62,059 nt of DNA, taken from positions 1 to 62,059 of the forward strand of contig JADJYW010000011.1 in assembly GCA_016719605.1 (NCBI GenBank), given 5' to 3'. The translations under genes were made by a program, and so were the position numbers. The notes beneath the pieces were generated by a model, which saw nothing but the letters and a program-made list of their open reading frames with translations, ran no database searches and was not told where the DNA came from. The DNA comes from Lewinellaceae bacterium (GTDB lineage: Bacteria > Bacteroidota > Bacteroidia > Chitinophagales > Saprospiraceae). Below, in pieces: positions 38,263 through 46,799 of this stretch; within the stretch, counting starts at the first letter, position 1; each line of letters begins with the position of its first letter.

Positions 38263-40341
38263 ATGAGATCATTTAATTTTTGTGATGCTTCCTGCCCGCC
38301 AAAACAACGATTTCCGACGTCGCACCGATCTCGGAAATCGTTGTTTTGGCGGGTACTTGCCGTCGTAGTAGTCGCACTTGGGGCAACTGCCGGGGTATCC
38401 GCGCAAGTCCCACTCGTCACCGACACGCTCGCCCCGGCACTGCCACCGTTGCCGCCCGACACCATGCCTTTTTTCTACGCCTTCCCGCAGGCGCCCGAGC
38501 GCACCTACCCTGCCACCGATACCTTGCCCGATGCAAATTTTCGGATGTACGATCCGGCACGCCGGCATCTGTTGGACTGGGGCACGCTGGGCAACATCGG
38601 CGCCTCGGCACGTCCCTTGTTTTTCCAAAACCAGGAGCAGCTCGGCTTTCATACCGGCCACCACGCGTTCGACCTGTACCAGCTCCGCCCGACGGATCTT
38701 CAGTTCTACCGAAATACCCGTTCGTTTACCGATTTGTTTTTCTCGCAAGGCCGCATCCAAAACGACAACATGCTCCGCGCCAGGTTCTCGCGCACATTTG
38801 CCGAAGGGCTGAATTTTTCGCTTCAGTACCGCACATTCAATCACCTGGGGCAGTACCGCTACCAGGCGGTCAAACATTCGTCGCTGGCAATAGGCGTGTG
38901 GTATCCCATCCGTTCACGCTACGAATTTTTCTTCATCTATACCAGAAACACCTCCAAACAACAAGAAAATGGCGGTCTCGCCGACAACGCCGAATTCGGA
39001 GACGGTCAATTCAGCGGGCCAATCAACGCCGAGGTGCGGCTGCCCGACCAGCAGGCCCTGACCCGGCACGCCAACTGGTTTCTGCACGGAACCCAGCACC
39101 TGAAATTTCTCGGCGACAGCCTCTCCGGCAAACGCGTACTGCGCGCGTCGCATACCATCGAGAGGAGCAAACAAACCTTCAAATTTTCCGATCCGGGTAC
39201 CACACCCGGTACGCCCATGCTCCAGGATGCCCAGTTTTTCGATACGTTTCTTGTGGACCAACGCGGCATACGCAGTGTGCTGGAACTGTACCGATTGGAC
39301 AATACCGTCACCATCAATACCTTCAAAAGTAAAAAACCGGGCAAGCCGTCCGACAAACTAGCTGTCGGCCTGGCGCACACGCTGTTCACCCTTCGGCAGG
39401 AGCCACTGCGCGATTCCACCTTTTCCAACCTGTTTCTAACCGGCGACCTGGCGCTGGCGCCCTCCGACAATTTTTCGCTCACCGCAACCGGCAAACTCGG
39501 CGTGCTGGCCAACCTTGGGGAGTACCAACTCCAGGCCGATTTGAAAATTGGATTGGGCAAAGCCGGTGCATTGCATGCGTCGCTGTTGAGCCAGCGGTAT
39601 CCGCCGGGCCAGATGCATCGGCAGTTGTTCGTGAGCCGGCGTTTGTTCTGGCAAAATGACTTCGCCAAGCCTGTGGAAACGAGTCTGTCCGCCACCTACG
39701 CCTTGCCGTCGGCGGGCCTGGAAATTACCGGCAAAACCCACCTGGTAAACAACTACCTGTACTACGACCAGCAAGGCTTAGCCGCCCAAACCGCAGCCCC
39801 CCTGCAAGTGGCGCAACTGATTGTGCGTGAAAACCTGCGTCTGGGACGTCTGCGTTTCGACAATACCGTAGCCCTCCAACGCCCCAACCGCTCCGATGTG
39901 CTGCGCCTGCCCCGCTGGTTTACCAAAAACAGCCTGTACCACTCCGGCTATGTTTTCAAAAAAAGGATGTTGTTGGATATCGGGGTAGACTTCCGCCTGA
40001 ACGGCGAGTTTTTGGCCGACGGCTACCAGCCCGTGACCGCGCAGTTCCACTTGCAGGATTCCCTGCGCTCCAAACCCTACCCCTGGCTCGATGTGTTCGC
40101 GGCTTTCCAGGTGCAGTCGTTCCGCTTCTTTGTGCGCTATGAAAATCTGGGCACCCTCTGGAACAAGGAAACACTTTATTACCAAACAGCCCACTACGCA
40201 CAACCATTTGCCGCCCTGCGCCTCGGCGTTGGCTGGCGGTTTCTGGATGTAAATCAGGATCGGACGCCGCCGGGAACAGGAGGCGTGCCGCCGTCGGACG
40301 GTACGATTCGGCCTACAGGCGGAGGAGGAAGGGGGCGCTGA
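38263..40341 (+). CDS. Putative porin (Porin_10-like beta-barrel)
   Basis: 692 residues, intact. Outer-membrane barrel of the Bacteroidota putative porin family: proline-rich N-terminal linker (LAPALPPLPPDTMPFFYAF), LLDWGTLGNIGASARPLFF, TPTDLQFYRNTRSFTDLFFSQG-like block, then many alternating amphipathic strands and a terminal strand with FAALRLGVGWRFLD. The gene extends past the last strand into a Gly/Pro tail. Its first codons include an inserted 23-bp inverted repeat, and the hydrophobic signal core begins only at VLAVVVVALGATAGVSAQ. Confidence 0.8.
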   Translation: MRSFNFCDASCPPKQRFPTSHRSRKSLFWRVLAVVVVALGATAGVSAQVPLVTDTLAPALPPLPPDTMPFFYAFPQAPERTYPATDTLPDANFRMYDPARRHLLDWGTLGNIGASARPLFFQNQEQLGFHTGHHAFDLYQLRPTDLQFYRNTRSFTDLFFSQGRIQNDNMLRARFSRTFAEGLNFSLQYRTFNHLGQYRYQAVKHSSLAIGVWYPIRSRYEFFFIYTRNTSKQQENGGLADNAEFGDGQFSGPINAEVRLPDQQALTRHANWFLHGTQHLKFLGDSLSGKRVLRASHTIERSKQTFKFSDPGTTPGTPMLQDAQFFDTFLVDQRGIRSVLELYRLDNTVTINTFKSKKPGKPSDKLAVGLAHTLFTLRQEPLRDSTFSNLFLTGDLALAPSDNFSLTATGKLGVLANLGEYQLQADLKIGLGKAGALHASLLSQRYPPGQMHRQLFVSRRLFWQNDFAKPVETSLSATYALPSAGLEITGKTHLVNNYLYYDQQGLAAQTAAPLQVAQLIVRENLRLGRLRFDNTVALQRPNRSDVLRLPRWFTKNSLYHSGYVFKKRMLLDIGVDFRLNGEFLADGYQPVTAQFHLQDSLRSKPYPWLDVFAAFQVQSFRFFVRYENLGTLWNKETLYYQTAHYAQPFAALRLGVGWRFLDVNQDRTPPGTGGVPPSDGTIRPTGGGGRGR
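38295..38353. repeat. Perfect 23-bp inverted repeat inside the porin gene
   Basis: Arms 38295-38317 and 38331-38353 (CCCGCCAAAACAACG and on) pair perfectly around a 13-nt loop. It encodes residues about 11-31, including the RKSLFWR n-region before the signal core. Strong hairpin in the 5' end of the mRNA. Confidence 0.85.
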
Positions 40342-41394
40342 TCACTTGCGCAACACCGCTTCCACATCCCGAATCAACTGCTTCCCGGGTTCCGAAAACT
40401 TCGCCGTCACCGCAGGGTCTTTTTTTGCCAGCATGAGGAAGGAAAAATTGTCGGCCAGCACCTCGTCCGGGTGAATGATGTAGCCAGTGTTGTCGCGTAT
40501 CTGCCTGAAAAAATCGGGCACTTCGCGCATGCTCAAGGTACTGGAGTAGCCGTCGGCCTTCGTGCGCACGCTCCAGCCGCCGAGATCATTTTTTTCAATT
40601 TCAAACAGCTCGAACTTGACGTAGGCAAAAAACGCTTGTTTGCCGGGATTGAAACCGAGGTTTTTGGAATAGATGATCGGCACGGCGTGTATGGTTTTTC
40701 CATTACCCATGTCCAAAATGATGCGCTGGGCAAAATCCACGCCATCCGGGTTGTAGAGTACGCGCAGCGCGAGGCTGTCGGGTAGTTGCAACTGGTCCAG
40801 CCCAAGCGCTTCAAAACCGATCAGACGGTAGAGTCGGGCGCGTTTTTCCGGGTTTAGCCGCGAATAAACATGAAACAACTCGTGGTACATGGTGCTCAAA
40901 AACGCCTGTCGCAGACCGCCACCAAGCGCGTCTTCGGGGATCACGATGGTATTCTCCCGGGTGTAATACACCGATTTACCGTAGTGGTTGCCCCGGGTTT
41001 TGATGAGTACCAGCGTATCGGGAAAAATATCGGGTGCGACTTCCCGGCAGGTATTGAAAACCTCCTGCAGGACCTCGGTAGCAAATACAGACTCCTCGGG
41101 GGTAAAGGCAGCCACGTCGCGGCGCAGGTAGTCCAGAAAAGCGGGCAACAAATCGGTACGGGTCTGGCCCGGTTCCAGCGGTTTTTTCATTTGAATGGAC
41201 ATTTCCGAGGCTGTTACCAGATCAAAGAAACGATCGGTAGCATCGTGCACCAGTGTGCTTGCGGCACTGGTGCTGTCCAACAGCACCAGTACATGTTCCT
41301 CGTCGAGCTGGAGCGACTGGATCAGGATGGTTTTTTGCGCGGAGCAGGAAAGAGCAAAAAGGAGACAGACGGAAAAGAGGGCAGTTTTGTGCAT
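40342..41394 (-). CDS. Secreted zincin-like metalloprotease
   Basis: 350 residues, intact. Signal peptide MHKTALFSVCLLFALSCSAQ and an HExxH zinc motif (YHELFHVYSRL), with a downstream HPDEVLADNFSFL that could give the third ligand, as in gluzincins. The beta-hairpin before the motif (TIVIPEDALGGG) is usual. Family not identified (similar to unnamed Bacteroidota proteins). It is convergent with the porin, stop codon next to stop codon. Confidence 0.65.
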   Translation of the reverse strand: MHKTALFSVCLLFALSCSAQKTILIQSLQLDEEHVLVLLDSTSAASTLVHDATDRFFDLVTASEMSIQMKKPLEPGQTRTDLLPAFLDYLRRDVAAFTPEESVFATEVLQEVFNTCREVAPDIFPDTLVLIKTRGNHYGKSVYYTRENTIVIPEDALGGGLRQAFLSTMYHELFHVYSRLNPEKRARLYRLIGFEALGLDQLQLPDSLALRVLYNPDGVDFAQRIILDMGNGKTIHAVPIIYSKNLGFNPGKQAFFAYVKFELFEIEKNDLGGWSVRTKADGYSSTLSMREVPDFFRQIRDNTGYIIHPDEVLADNFSFLMLAKKDPAVTAKFSEPGKQLIRDVEAVLRK

Positions 41395-41461
41395 AGATTT
41401 GATTGATTTGATTCCGCCGTGTGCGGGTCTTTTACGGCCAACGGTTGATTTTTATCACGGT

Positions 41462-42172
41462 TCAGCGTGTGCCCAACCCTTCCAGCAGTTGCTGCGCCAC
41501 CCGGGGCACACCTGTTGTGGCCGGCTCGGGGAGTATGGTCAGGTTGGGCATTTGTTGCAGTTCCGGGTTCAGTTGCGGCGCCGGATCAATGTAAAAAAAC
41601 GGGATGTTTGGTTCTGCGTAAATCATCAGGCTCGCCGCCGGATACACTTGCAGGGACGTGCCGACGATAAGGAATATATCGGCCGCGGCGGCCAGTTCGG
41701 CAGCGTGTTGCAACATGGGCACACTTTCCCCAAACCATACGATATGCGGGCGGAGTTGGGCGCCTTTTTCGCACAAATCGCCTGTACACAGGTCTTTGTC
41801 CCAGTCATAAATCAACTGCGGGTATCGTACGGAGCGCACCTTGCGCAGTTCGCCGTGCAGGTGTAGCACCCGGCTGCTGCCTGCGCGTTCGTGCAGGTCG
41901 TCCACGTTTTGGGTAATGATGTGTACCTCGAAATTTTTTTCCAGACCGACCAGCGCCAGGTGGCCCGCGTTGGGTTCCACTTCGAGGAGTTTTTGGCGGC
42001 GCTGGTTGTAGAAACGCAGTACCAGCTCGGGGTTCCGCGCCCATCCCTCCGGAGTGGCTACATCCTCAATGCGGTGCTGCTCCCACAGACCACCTGCGTC
42101 GCGGAATGTACTGATGCCGCTTTCGGCGGAAATGCCCGCCCCGGTGAGTACGACTATTTTTTTCATATTCAT
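41462..42172 (-). CDS. cobB: NAD-dependent protein deacylase, sirtuin class
   Basis: 236 residues. Removes acyl groups from lysine using NAD. GAGISAESGISTFRD is the NAD loop, TQNVDDLHERAG and catalytic His in LHLHGEL, and IVGTSLQVYPAASL follow. FYNQRRQKL holds a Tyr-x2-Arg pair typical of desuccinylase-type (Sirt5-like) enzymes. Of the four zinc cysteines only one pair (CTGDLC) is visible. The start overlaps the mrdA stop by one base (TGATG), so they are coupled. Last gene of the rod-shape operon. Confidence 0.9.
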   Translation of the reverse strand: MNMKKIVVLTGAGISAESGISTFRDAGGLWEQHRIEDVATPEGWARNPELVLRFYNQRRQKLLEVEPNAGHLALVGLEKNFEVHIITQNVDDLHERAGSSRVLHLHGELRKVRSVRYPQLIYDWDKDLCTGDLCEKGAQLRPHIVWFGESVPMLQHAAELAAAADIFLIVGTSLQVYPAASLMIYAEPNIPFFYIDPAPQLNPELQQMPNLTILPEPATTGVPRVAQQLLEGLGTR

Positions 42173-44160
42173 CAACGCCGCCGCCGCTCGGTGCCGGTAT
42201 TCAGATCCGCCGGTATTTTGCCCGTTGGTTCGTCGGTAGGAATATCGGGCGAAGGCAATGCGGGCGCGGGTTTTGGTTTTTCAATCCGGGCGGCTGCCCG
42301 ACGGATGTTTTCGAGGTATTTGTCGGTCAGGTTGGAATTGTACATCCGTTCTTCCAGGTATTTTCGGCTGGTAGCGATGGTGTCGTTGAGGTATTTTTCA
42401 ATCATCAGGCTGGCGATAGGGGCAGCATAAGATGATCCCCAACCGGCATTTTCCACATAGACAGCGATGGCGATGGTCGGATTGTCTTTGGGTGCAAAAG
42501 CGAAAAATACCGAGTGGTCGTCGCCCTGTGGGTTTTGACTGGTACCGGTTTTTCCGCATACCTGTATGTCGGGAATGGCGCATGAACGTGCTGTGCCCCG
42601 ATTCACGCATTCGGCCATACCTTCCACCACGAGTTCGAAGTATCGTTTGTCAATACTGATTTTTTGTGCTTCGAGGAACGGTTTGGGGATATCCCCGCCG
42701 GTTTTGAAACGCTTGGCGATGTGCGGCGGGTACCAGTAGCCGCGGTTGGCGATACAGGCGGCGAGGTTGGCCATTTGCACGGTGGTGAGCTGGAGTTCTC
42801 CTTGCCCGATACCGACAGACATGATGGTGGGCGAGCGCCAGCCGCCGAGTTTTTTCGGGTAGATGCGGTCGTAGTACCGAGAGTCGGGGATATTGCCGGC
42901 GCTTTCATTCGGGTAATCCACGCCAAGGCGGCGGCCGAGGCCGAACTCGTGGCAATATGCTGCGAACTTGTCCAGACCCTTGTGCGGAGTATGGAAACCG
43001 GACTTGTCCACGATGTCGCGGAATTTGTTGAAATAGTAGGTATTGCACGAGTAGGCCAGCGCATCTACCACATTGCCGACACCACTGTGTCCGTGGCATT
43101 TGTACAGTCGGCCGGCGTAGAAATAGCCACCGCTGCAGCCCATCCCGCTGTTGGGATTGAGGGTGCCTTCCTGGAGGCCGATCAGCGATACCACGGTTTT
43201 GAAGATAGAGCCGGGCGGATATTTGGCCATGACCGTTCGGTCGAAGAAGGGTTTGAGCGGATCGGTGAGCAGGCGACTGAACACGGGGCCGCGGTCTTTG
43301 GTCATGGTCAGGTCGTTGGGGTCGTAGGTAGGACCGCTGACCATGGCGAGTATTTCGCCGGTGGCCGGTTCGATGGCAACGATACTGCCGGTTTTGTTTA
43401 CGAGGAGGGCTTCTCCGTATTTCTGGAGCCGGGCGTCAATGGAAGACACGAGGTCGTCGCCGCTAATTGGAAGCGTGTCCGATTGGCCTTCGTTGTAGCT
43501 GCCGACGATCCTGCCAAGGTTGTCCTTGAGCAAAAAAGTGTAGCCTTTTTTTCCGCGTAAGCGTGCTTCGTGCTCCGATTCGAGGCCGCCGGCGCCGATA
43601 TAGTCGCCGGAAGCATACACGCCACCGCCTTTTTCGATATCGCGGGGATCCACTTCGTTGATATAGCCCAGTACATGCGCCCCTGCGCTGTACGGGTAGG
43701 CGCGTATGTTGCGCACTTGCACGAAAAAGCCGGGAAACTCATACATGCACTCCTGCAAGCGGGCGTATGTAACGGTAGAGAGTTTTTTCATAAAGACGAA
43801 GGGCACGGAGCGGGAAAACTTCCCGCTGCGCCAGTCTTTTTTCAAAAATTCCTTGAACTCCGCCTGGGTGATATCCAGCAACCGGCACAACTTCAGGGTA
43901 TCCATGCCCGGATCAACCTGGTTGTACGTCACCATCAAGTCGTACATGGCGTTGTTGTTGACGATCAGGCTGTCGTTGCGGTCAAAAATCAGCCCGCGCG
44001 GCGGGTAGGCGGTCATCTTGTGGATGGTGGTGGCATCGGCGCGGCGGCGGAGGGAGTCGTCGAGCAGCTGTATCTGAAAAGCCTTGGCGACAATGGCCAC
44101 TGCGCAAGCCAGTATGACGATCTGGATCGTACGTTGTCGTTCGCGGAAGATATCGGCCAT
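42172..44160 (-). CDS. mrdA: Penicillin-binding protein 2
   Basis: 662 residues, intact. Class B PBP, the transpeptidase of the elongasome. One N-terminal membrane helix (TIQIVILACAVAIVAKAFQ), the dimerisation domain with PPRGLIFDRNDSLIV, and the penicillin-binding domain: SxxK is SIFK with Ser318 in YPPGSIFKT, SxN is SCN in AYSCNTYYF, and KTG lies in VCGKTGTSQNP. Two bp after mreD and overlapping cobB: one operon. No rodA is present directly downstream. Confidence 0.95.
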   Translation of the reverse strand: MADIFRERQRTIQIVILACAVAIVAKAFQIQLLDDSLRRRADATTIHKMTAYPPRGLIFDRNDSLIVNNNAMYDLMVTYNQVDPGMDTLKLCRLLDITQAEFKEFLKKDWRSGKFSRSVPFVFMKKLSTVTYARLQECMYEFPGFFVQVRNIRAYPYSAGAHVLGYINEVDPRDIEKGGGVYASGDYIGAGGLESEHEARLRGKKGYTFLLKDNLGRIVGSYNEGQSDTLPISGDDLVSSIDARLQKYGEALLVNKTGSIVAIEPATGEILAMVSGPTYDPNDLTMTKDRGPVFSRLLTDPLKPFFDRTVMAKYPPGSIFKTVVSLIGLQEGTLNPNSGMGCSGGYFYAGRLYKCHGHSGVGNVVDALAYSCNTYYFNKFRDIVDKSGFHTPHKGLDKFAAYCHEFGLGRRLGVDYPNESAGNIPDSRYYDRIYPKKLGGWRSPTIMSVGIGQGELQLTTVQMANLAACIANRGYWYPPHIAKRFKTGGDIPKPFLEAQKISIDKRYFELVVEGMAECVNRGTARSCAIPDIQVCGKTGTSQNPQGDDHSVFFAFAPKDNPTIAIAVYVENAGWGSSYAAPIASLMIEKYLNDTIATSRKYLEERMYNSNLTDKYLENIRRAAARIEKPKPAPALPSPDIPTDEPTGKIPADLNTGTERRRR

Positions 44161-44162
44161 GA

Positions 44163-44687
44163 TCAGATTTTAGGATAAAACAAGCGCGTGAAGATAAACA
44201 CAACCGGCATGGTTAGTACCCAACTGAGGATGGTTTGCGGGATTATTTTTCCCAGCAGGTACATCGGCGTGAAATACGACATGGCGAAGTACCAGAAAAT
44301 ATGAACGGCAAAAAAAACGCCGGCCACGCTCAAAAACCAGCGCCAGCCAAAATACACCGGGGAAGCAACCGGCTCCTTGCCGGAATACCCGCCCTTGGTG
44401 GCAAATCGGTGCAAAATGATGGCGCGTGCATAACCGGAAAAGGCGCCGGCGGCGGCGTTCACGCCGATGGTTCCGGTAAGAAAATCAACAGCCAGCCCCA
44501 CCAAAAAACCCAATAGCACGGCCGAGGGTACCGGCAGGGTGATGGGCAAAAACAGAATGAACAAGGGATACAAAAGCACATTGCAATACCCGTCGGTGTT
44601 CAGTGATGCCTCCTCCAGCACGATGGCCTGCACGAGTACAAGCCCTGCGAAACGCCAGAGGTTTGGAAAAAAATTGACGCTATTCAT
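44163..44687 (-). CDS. mreD: Rod shape-determining protein MreD
   Basis: 174 residues, intact. Integral membrane partner of MreC with about five helices: LVLVQAIVLEEASL, PLFILFLPITLPV, VLLGFLVGLAVDFL, FLSVAGVFFAVHIFW, ILSWVLTMPVVFIF. Overlaps the 3' end of mreC by 8 bp. Identified by position and hydropathy more than by a sharp motif, but the G-x-x-x-D-F-L pattern is typical. Confidence 0.88.
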   Translation of the reverse strand: MNSVNFFPNLWRFAGLVLVQAIVLEEASLNTDGYCNVLLYPLFILFLPITLPVPSAVLLGFLVGLAVDFLTGTIGVNAAAGAFSGYARAIILHRFATKGGYSGKEPVASPVYFGWRWFLSVAGVFFAVHIFWYFAMSYFTPMYLLGKIIPQTILSWVLTMPVVFIFTRLFYPKI

Positions 44688-45540
44688 CCTTTTTTATGGC
44701 CTGTTGCAAGTCATTGAGTTCCGGGGCATACCGGTTTGTCACCACATACACGTCGTTTACGCTGGCCGGTGTCTGGGTAGGTTTTACACGAATGTACAAA
44801 AAACTGCTGCCCTGCACCCGATACGCCGTATCCACCAAACCGACCGTATGCCCTTCCGGGAACAACAGGGAGTAGTTGCTGATCTGAATCGTATCCCGAG
44901 GTTTCACCGGCAAATGGTACGGGATATCCGTGAGGGTCAGGTACTGCGGGTCGTCGCCGTCCCAAACTAAGGAGCCGAAATACTCGTATCCTTTCACTGC
45001 GGCCGAAATTTTGGTTTGCGGATGCAGCACCGACATGGCAATAGCGAAGTTGTCGGAAACATACCGGACGACACCGGCCACGCCGGAGCGTGTGATGACG
45101 CCGGTGTTGGGCTGTACCCCGTCGCGTTTTCCCCGGTTGATAATCATCCAGTTGTTCCGCCCGCTGATGGTATTGCCCACCACACGCCCGCTGATCAGGA
45201 CGTACTCGGGTCGGATAATTTTGCGCTCCAGCGTATCGGCCCGTACCTGCCGCCGAACGGTGTCGAGCGTAGGCACTTCAATCATCCGGGAATTAGCCAA
45301 TTGCGATTGCAGACGCGCGTTTTCGATGCGCAGGCGCGTATTTTCGTCTTTCAACCCCACATAGTCGTACAAGTCCGTTTTCCAGCCAAGAACGGTGCCC
45401 GAATACTGCATCCAGGTGGTGGCCGATATCTCGCCTTGCGCGTCGTTGTAGGTTGAGATCAGGTAAAAGCAAAACACCTCCACCACAACCAGCGTGAGCA
45501 AGCCGCCATGCCGAATAAAGAGCTGTAGGATGGAATGCAT
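44680..45540 (-). CDS. mreC: Rod shape-determining protein MreC
   Basis: 286 residues, intact. Periplasmic scaffold of the elongasome. N-terminal membrane helix (GGLLTLVVVEVFCFYLI), coiled coil (LKDENTRLRIENARLQSQL) and the beta-rich core with GRVVGNTISGRNNWMIINRG, GVQPNTGVITRSGVAGVV. Follows mreB with an 83-bp gap and runs into mreD. Confidence 0.93.
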   Translation of the reverse strand: MHSILQLFIRHGGLLTLVVVEVFCFYLISTYNDAQGEISATTWMQYSGTVLGWKTDLYDYVGLKDENTRLRIENARLQSQLANSRMIEVPTLDTVRRQVRADTLERKIIRPEYVLISGRVVGNTISGRNNWMIINRGKRDGVQPNTGVITRSGVAGVVRYVSDNFAIAMSVLHPQTKISAAVKGYEYFGSLVWDGDDPQYLTLTDIPYHLPVKPRDTIQISNYSLLFPEGHTVGLVDTAYRVQGSSFLYIRVKPTQTPASVNDVYVVTNRYAPELNDLQQAIKKDE

Positions 45541-45623
45541 GCCGTTGGACGGTTAACCGCCGGCCGTTGGCCATTGGTTGTTGTGGATAAACGATCAGGT
45601 GAATTTGCTGGGCAGAATCGCTC

Positions 45624-46655
45624 TCAGACACTCTTTCGGTCAATCAGGAAAGAGAACTTGTCCGAATGCTGCAAGGCCATACCTGTGCCGCGCACCACGG
45701 CGCGCAGCGGATCCTCCGGAACGCGCACCTGGAGTTTGGTTTTTTGCTGCAAACGGTAGTCAAGTCCCCGCAAAAGCGCACCGCCACCGGTCAGGTACAG
45801 GCCGGTTTTGTAGATATCAGATGCCAGTTCCGGCGGGGTTACTTCGAGTGCCCGCAGTACAGCATCCTCAATTTTGGTGATGCTCTTGTCCAGCGCGTAC
45901 GCCACTTCCTGGTAGCTGATCTTGATCTGCTTGGGGATACCCGTCATCAGGTCGCGCCCGTTCACGGCATAGTCCTCGGGCGGGTTTTCCAGTTCGTGCA
46001 GTGCGGAGCCGACGTGAATTTTGATCTGCTCGGCCGTGCGCTCTCCGATGAGGATATTGTGCTCGCGCTTCATGTAGCCCATGATGTCGTTGGTCAGTTC
46101 GTCGCCGGCAATACGGATAGACTGATCGCAAACGATACCGGAAAGTGCGATAACCGCAATTTCTGTAGTGCCGCCGCCAATGTCAATGACCATGTTTCCG
46201 ACCGGCTCTTCCACGTTGAGGCCGATGCCGAGGGCTGCGGCCATGGGTTCGTGTATCAGGTATGTTTCTTTGCTGTCTACATGGTCGGCGGAGTCAAAAA
46301 CAGCGCGTTTTTCCACTTCTGTGATACCGCTGGGGATACAAATCACCATTTTCAGGTGGCTGAAAAACGAACTGCGTCTGCCCACCATACGGATCATACT
46401 CTCGATCATAGCCTCTGCTGCCTGGAAATCGGCAATCACGCCGTCCTTCAGCGGGCGAATGGTTTTGATGTTTTCATGGGTTTTTTCGTGCATCTGCATG
46501 GCGCGGTGCCCTACAGCAATAGTTTGTCCGGTTTTTCGGTCAACGGCCACGATGGAAGGCTCATCCACGACCACCTGGCCGTCCATCATAATCAGCGTGT
46601 TGGCTGTGCCTAAGTCCACCGCCAGTTCCTGCTTAAAAAATTTAAAAAAGTTCAA
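45624..46655 (-). CDS. mreB: Rod shape-determining protein MreB
   Basis: 343 residues, intact. Bacterial actin that directs lateral wall growth. AVDLGTANTLIMMDGQVVVDEPSIVAV, GHRAMQMHEKTHENI, MIDIGGGTTEIAVIALSGI and GLYLTGGGALLRGLD are the actin-fold nucleotide motifs. First gene of the cluster mreB-mreC-mreD-mrdA-cobB. A TAGTTTTG element lies 55 bp upstream. Confidence 0.96.
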   Translation of the reverse strand: MNFFKFFKQELAVDLGTANTLIMMDGQVVVDEPSIVAVDRKTGQTIAVGHRAMQMHEKTHENIKTIRPLKDGVIADFQAAEAMIESMIRMVGRRSSFFSHLKMVICIPSGITEVEKRAVFDSADHVDSKETYLIHEPMAAALGIGLNVEEPVGNMVIDIGGGTTEIAVIALSGIVCDQSIRIAGDELTNDIMGYMKREHNILIGERTAEQIKIHVGSALHELENPPEDYAVNGRDLMTGIPKQIKISYQEVAYALDKSITKIEDAVLRALEVTPPELASDIYKTGLYLTGGGALLRGLDYRLQQKTKLQVRVPEDPLRAVVRGTGMALQHSDKFSFLIDRKSV

Positions 46656-46709
46656 GTTATTAAAGTTTAAAGGTCTTCGGAAAAAGTGCTGTTTGTGCTA
46701 AAAAACGCG

Positions 46710-46717
46710 CAAAACTA
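46710..46717 (-). promoter_or_regulatory. -7 element TAGTTTTG before mreB
   Basis: Exact TAnnTTTG on the minus strand, 55 bp before the mreB start; likely promoter for the rod-shape operon. Confidence 0.45.
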
Positions 46718-46799
46718 CGCACGTTTTTTGGATAATCTGGTACGCAAGTCCTGCCGTATAATTTAAATTTTTGGTCATTTTTTGGCTCTACGCCTCCAC

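Noticed and set aside
43570..44178. 202-residue plus-strand frame opposite mrdA
   Set aside because: Shadow of a well-supported gene on the other strand.
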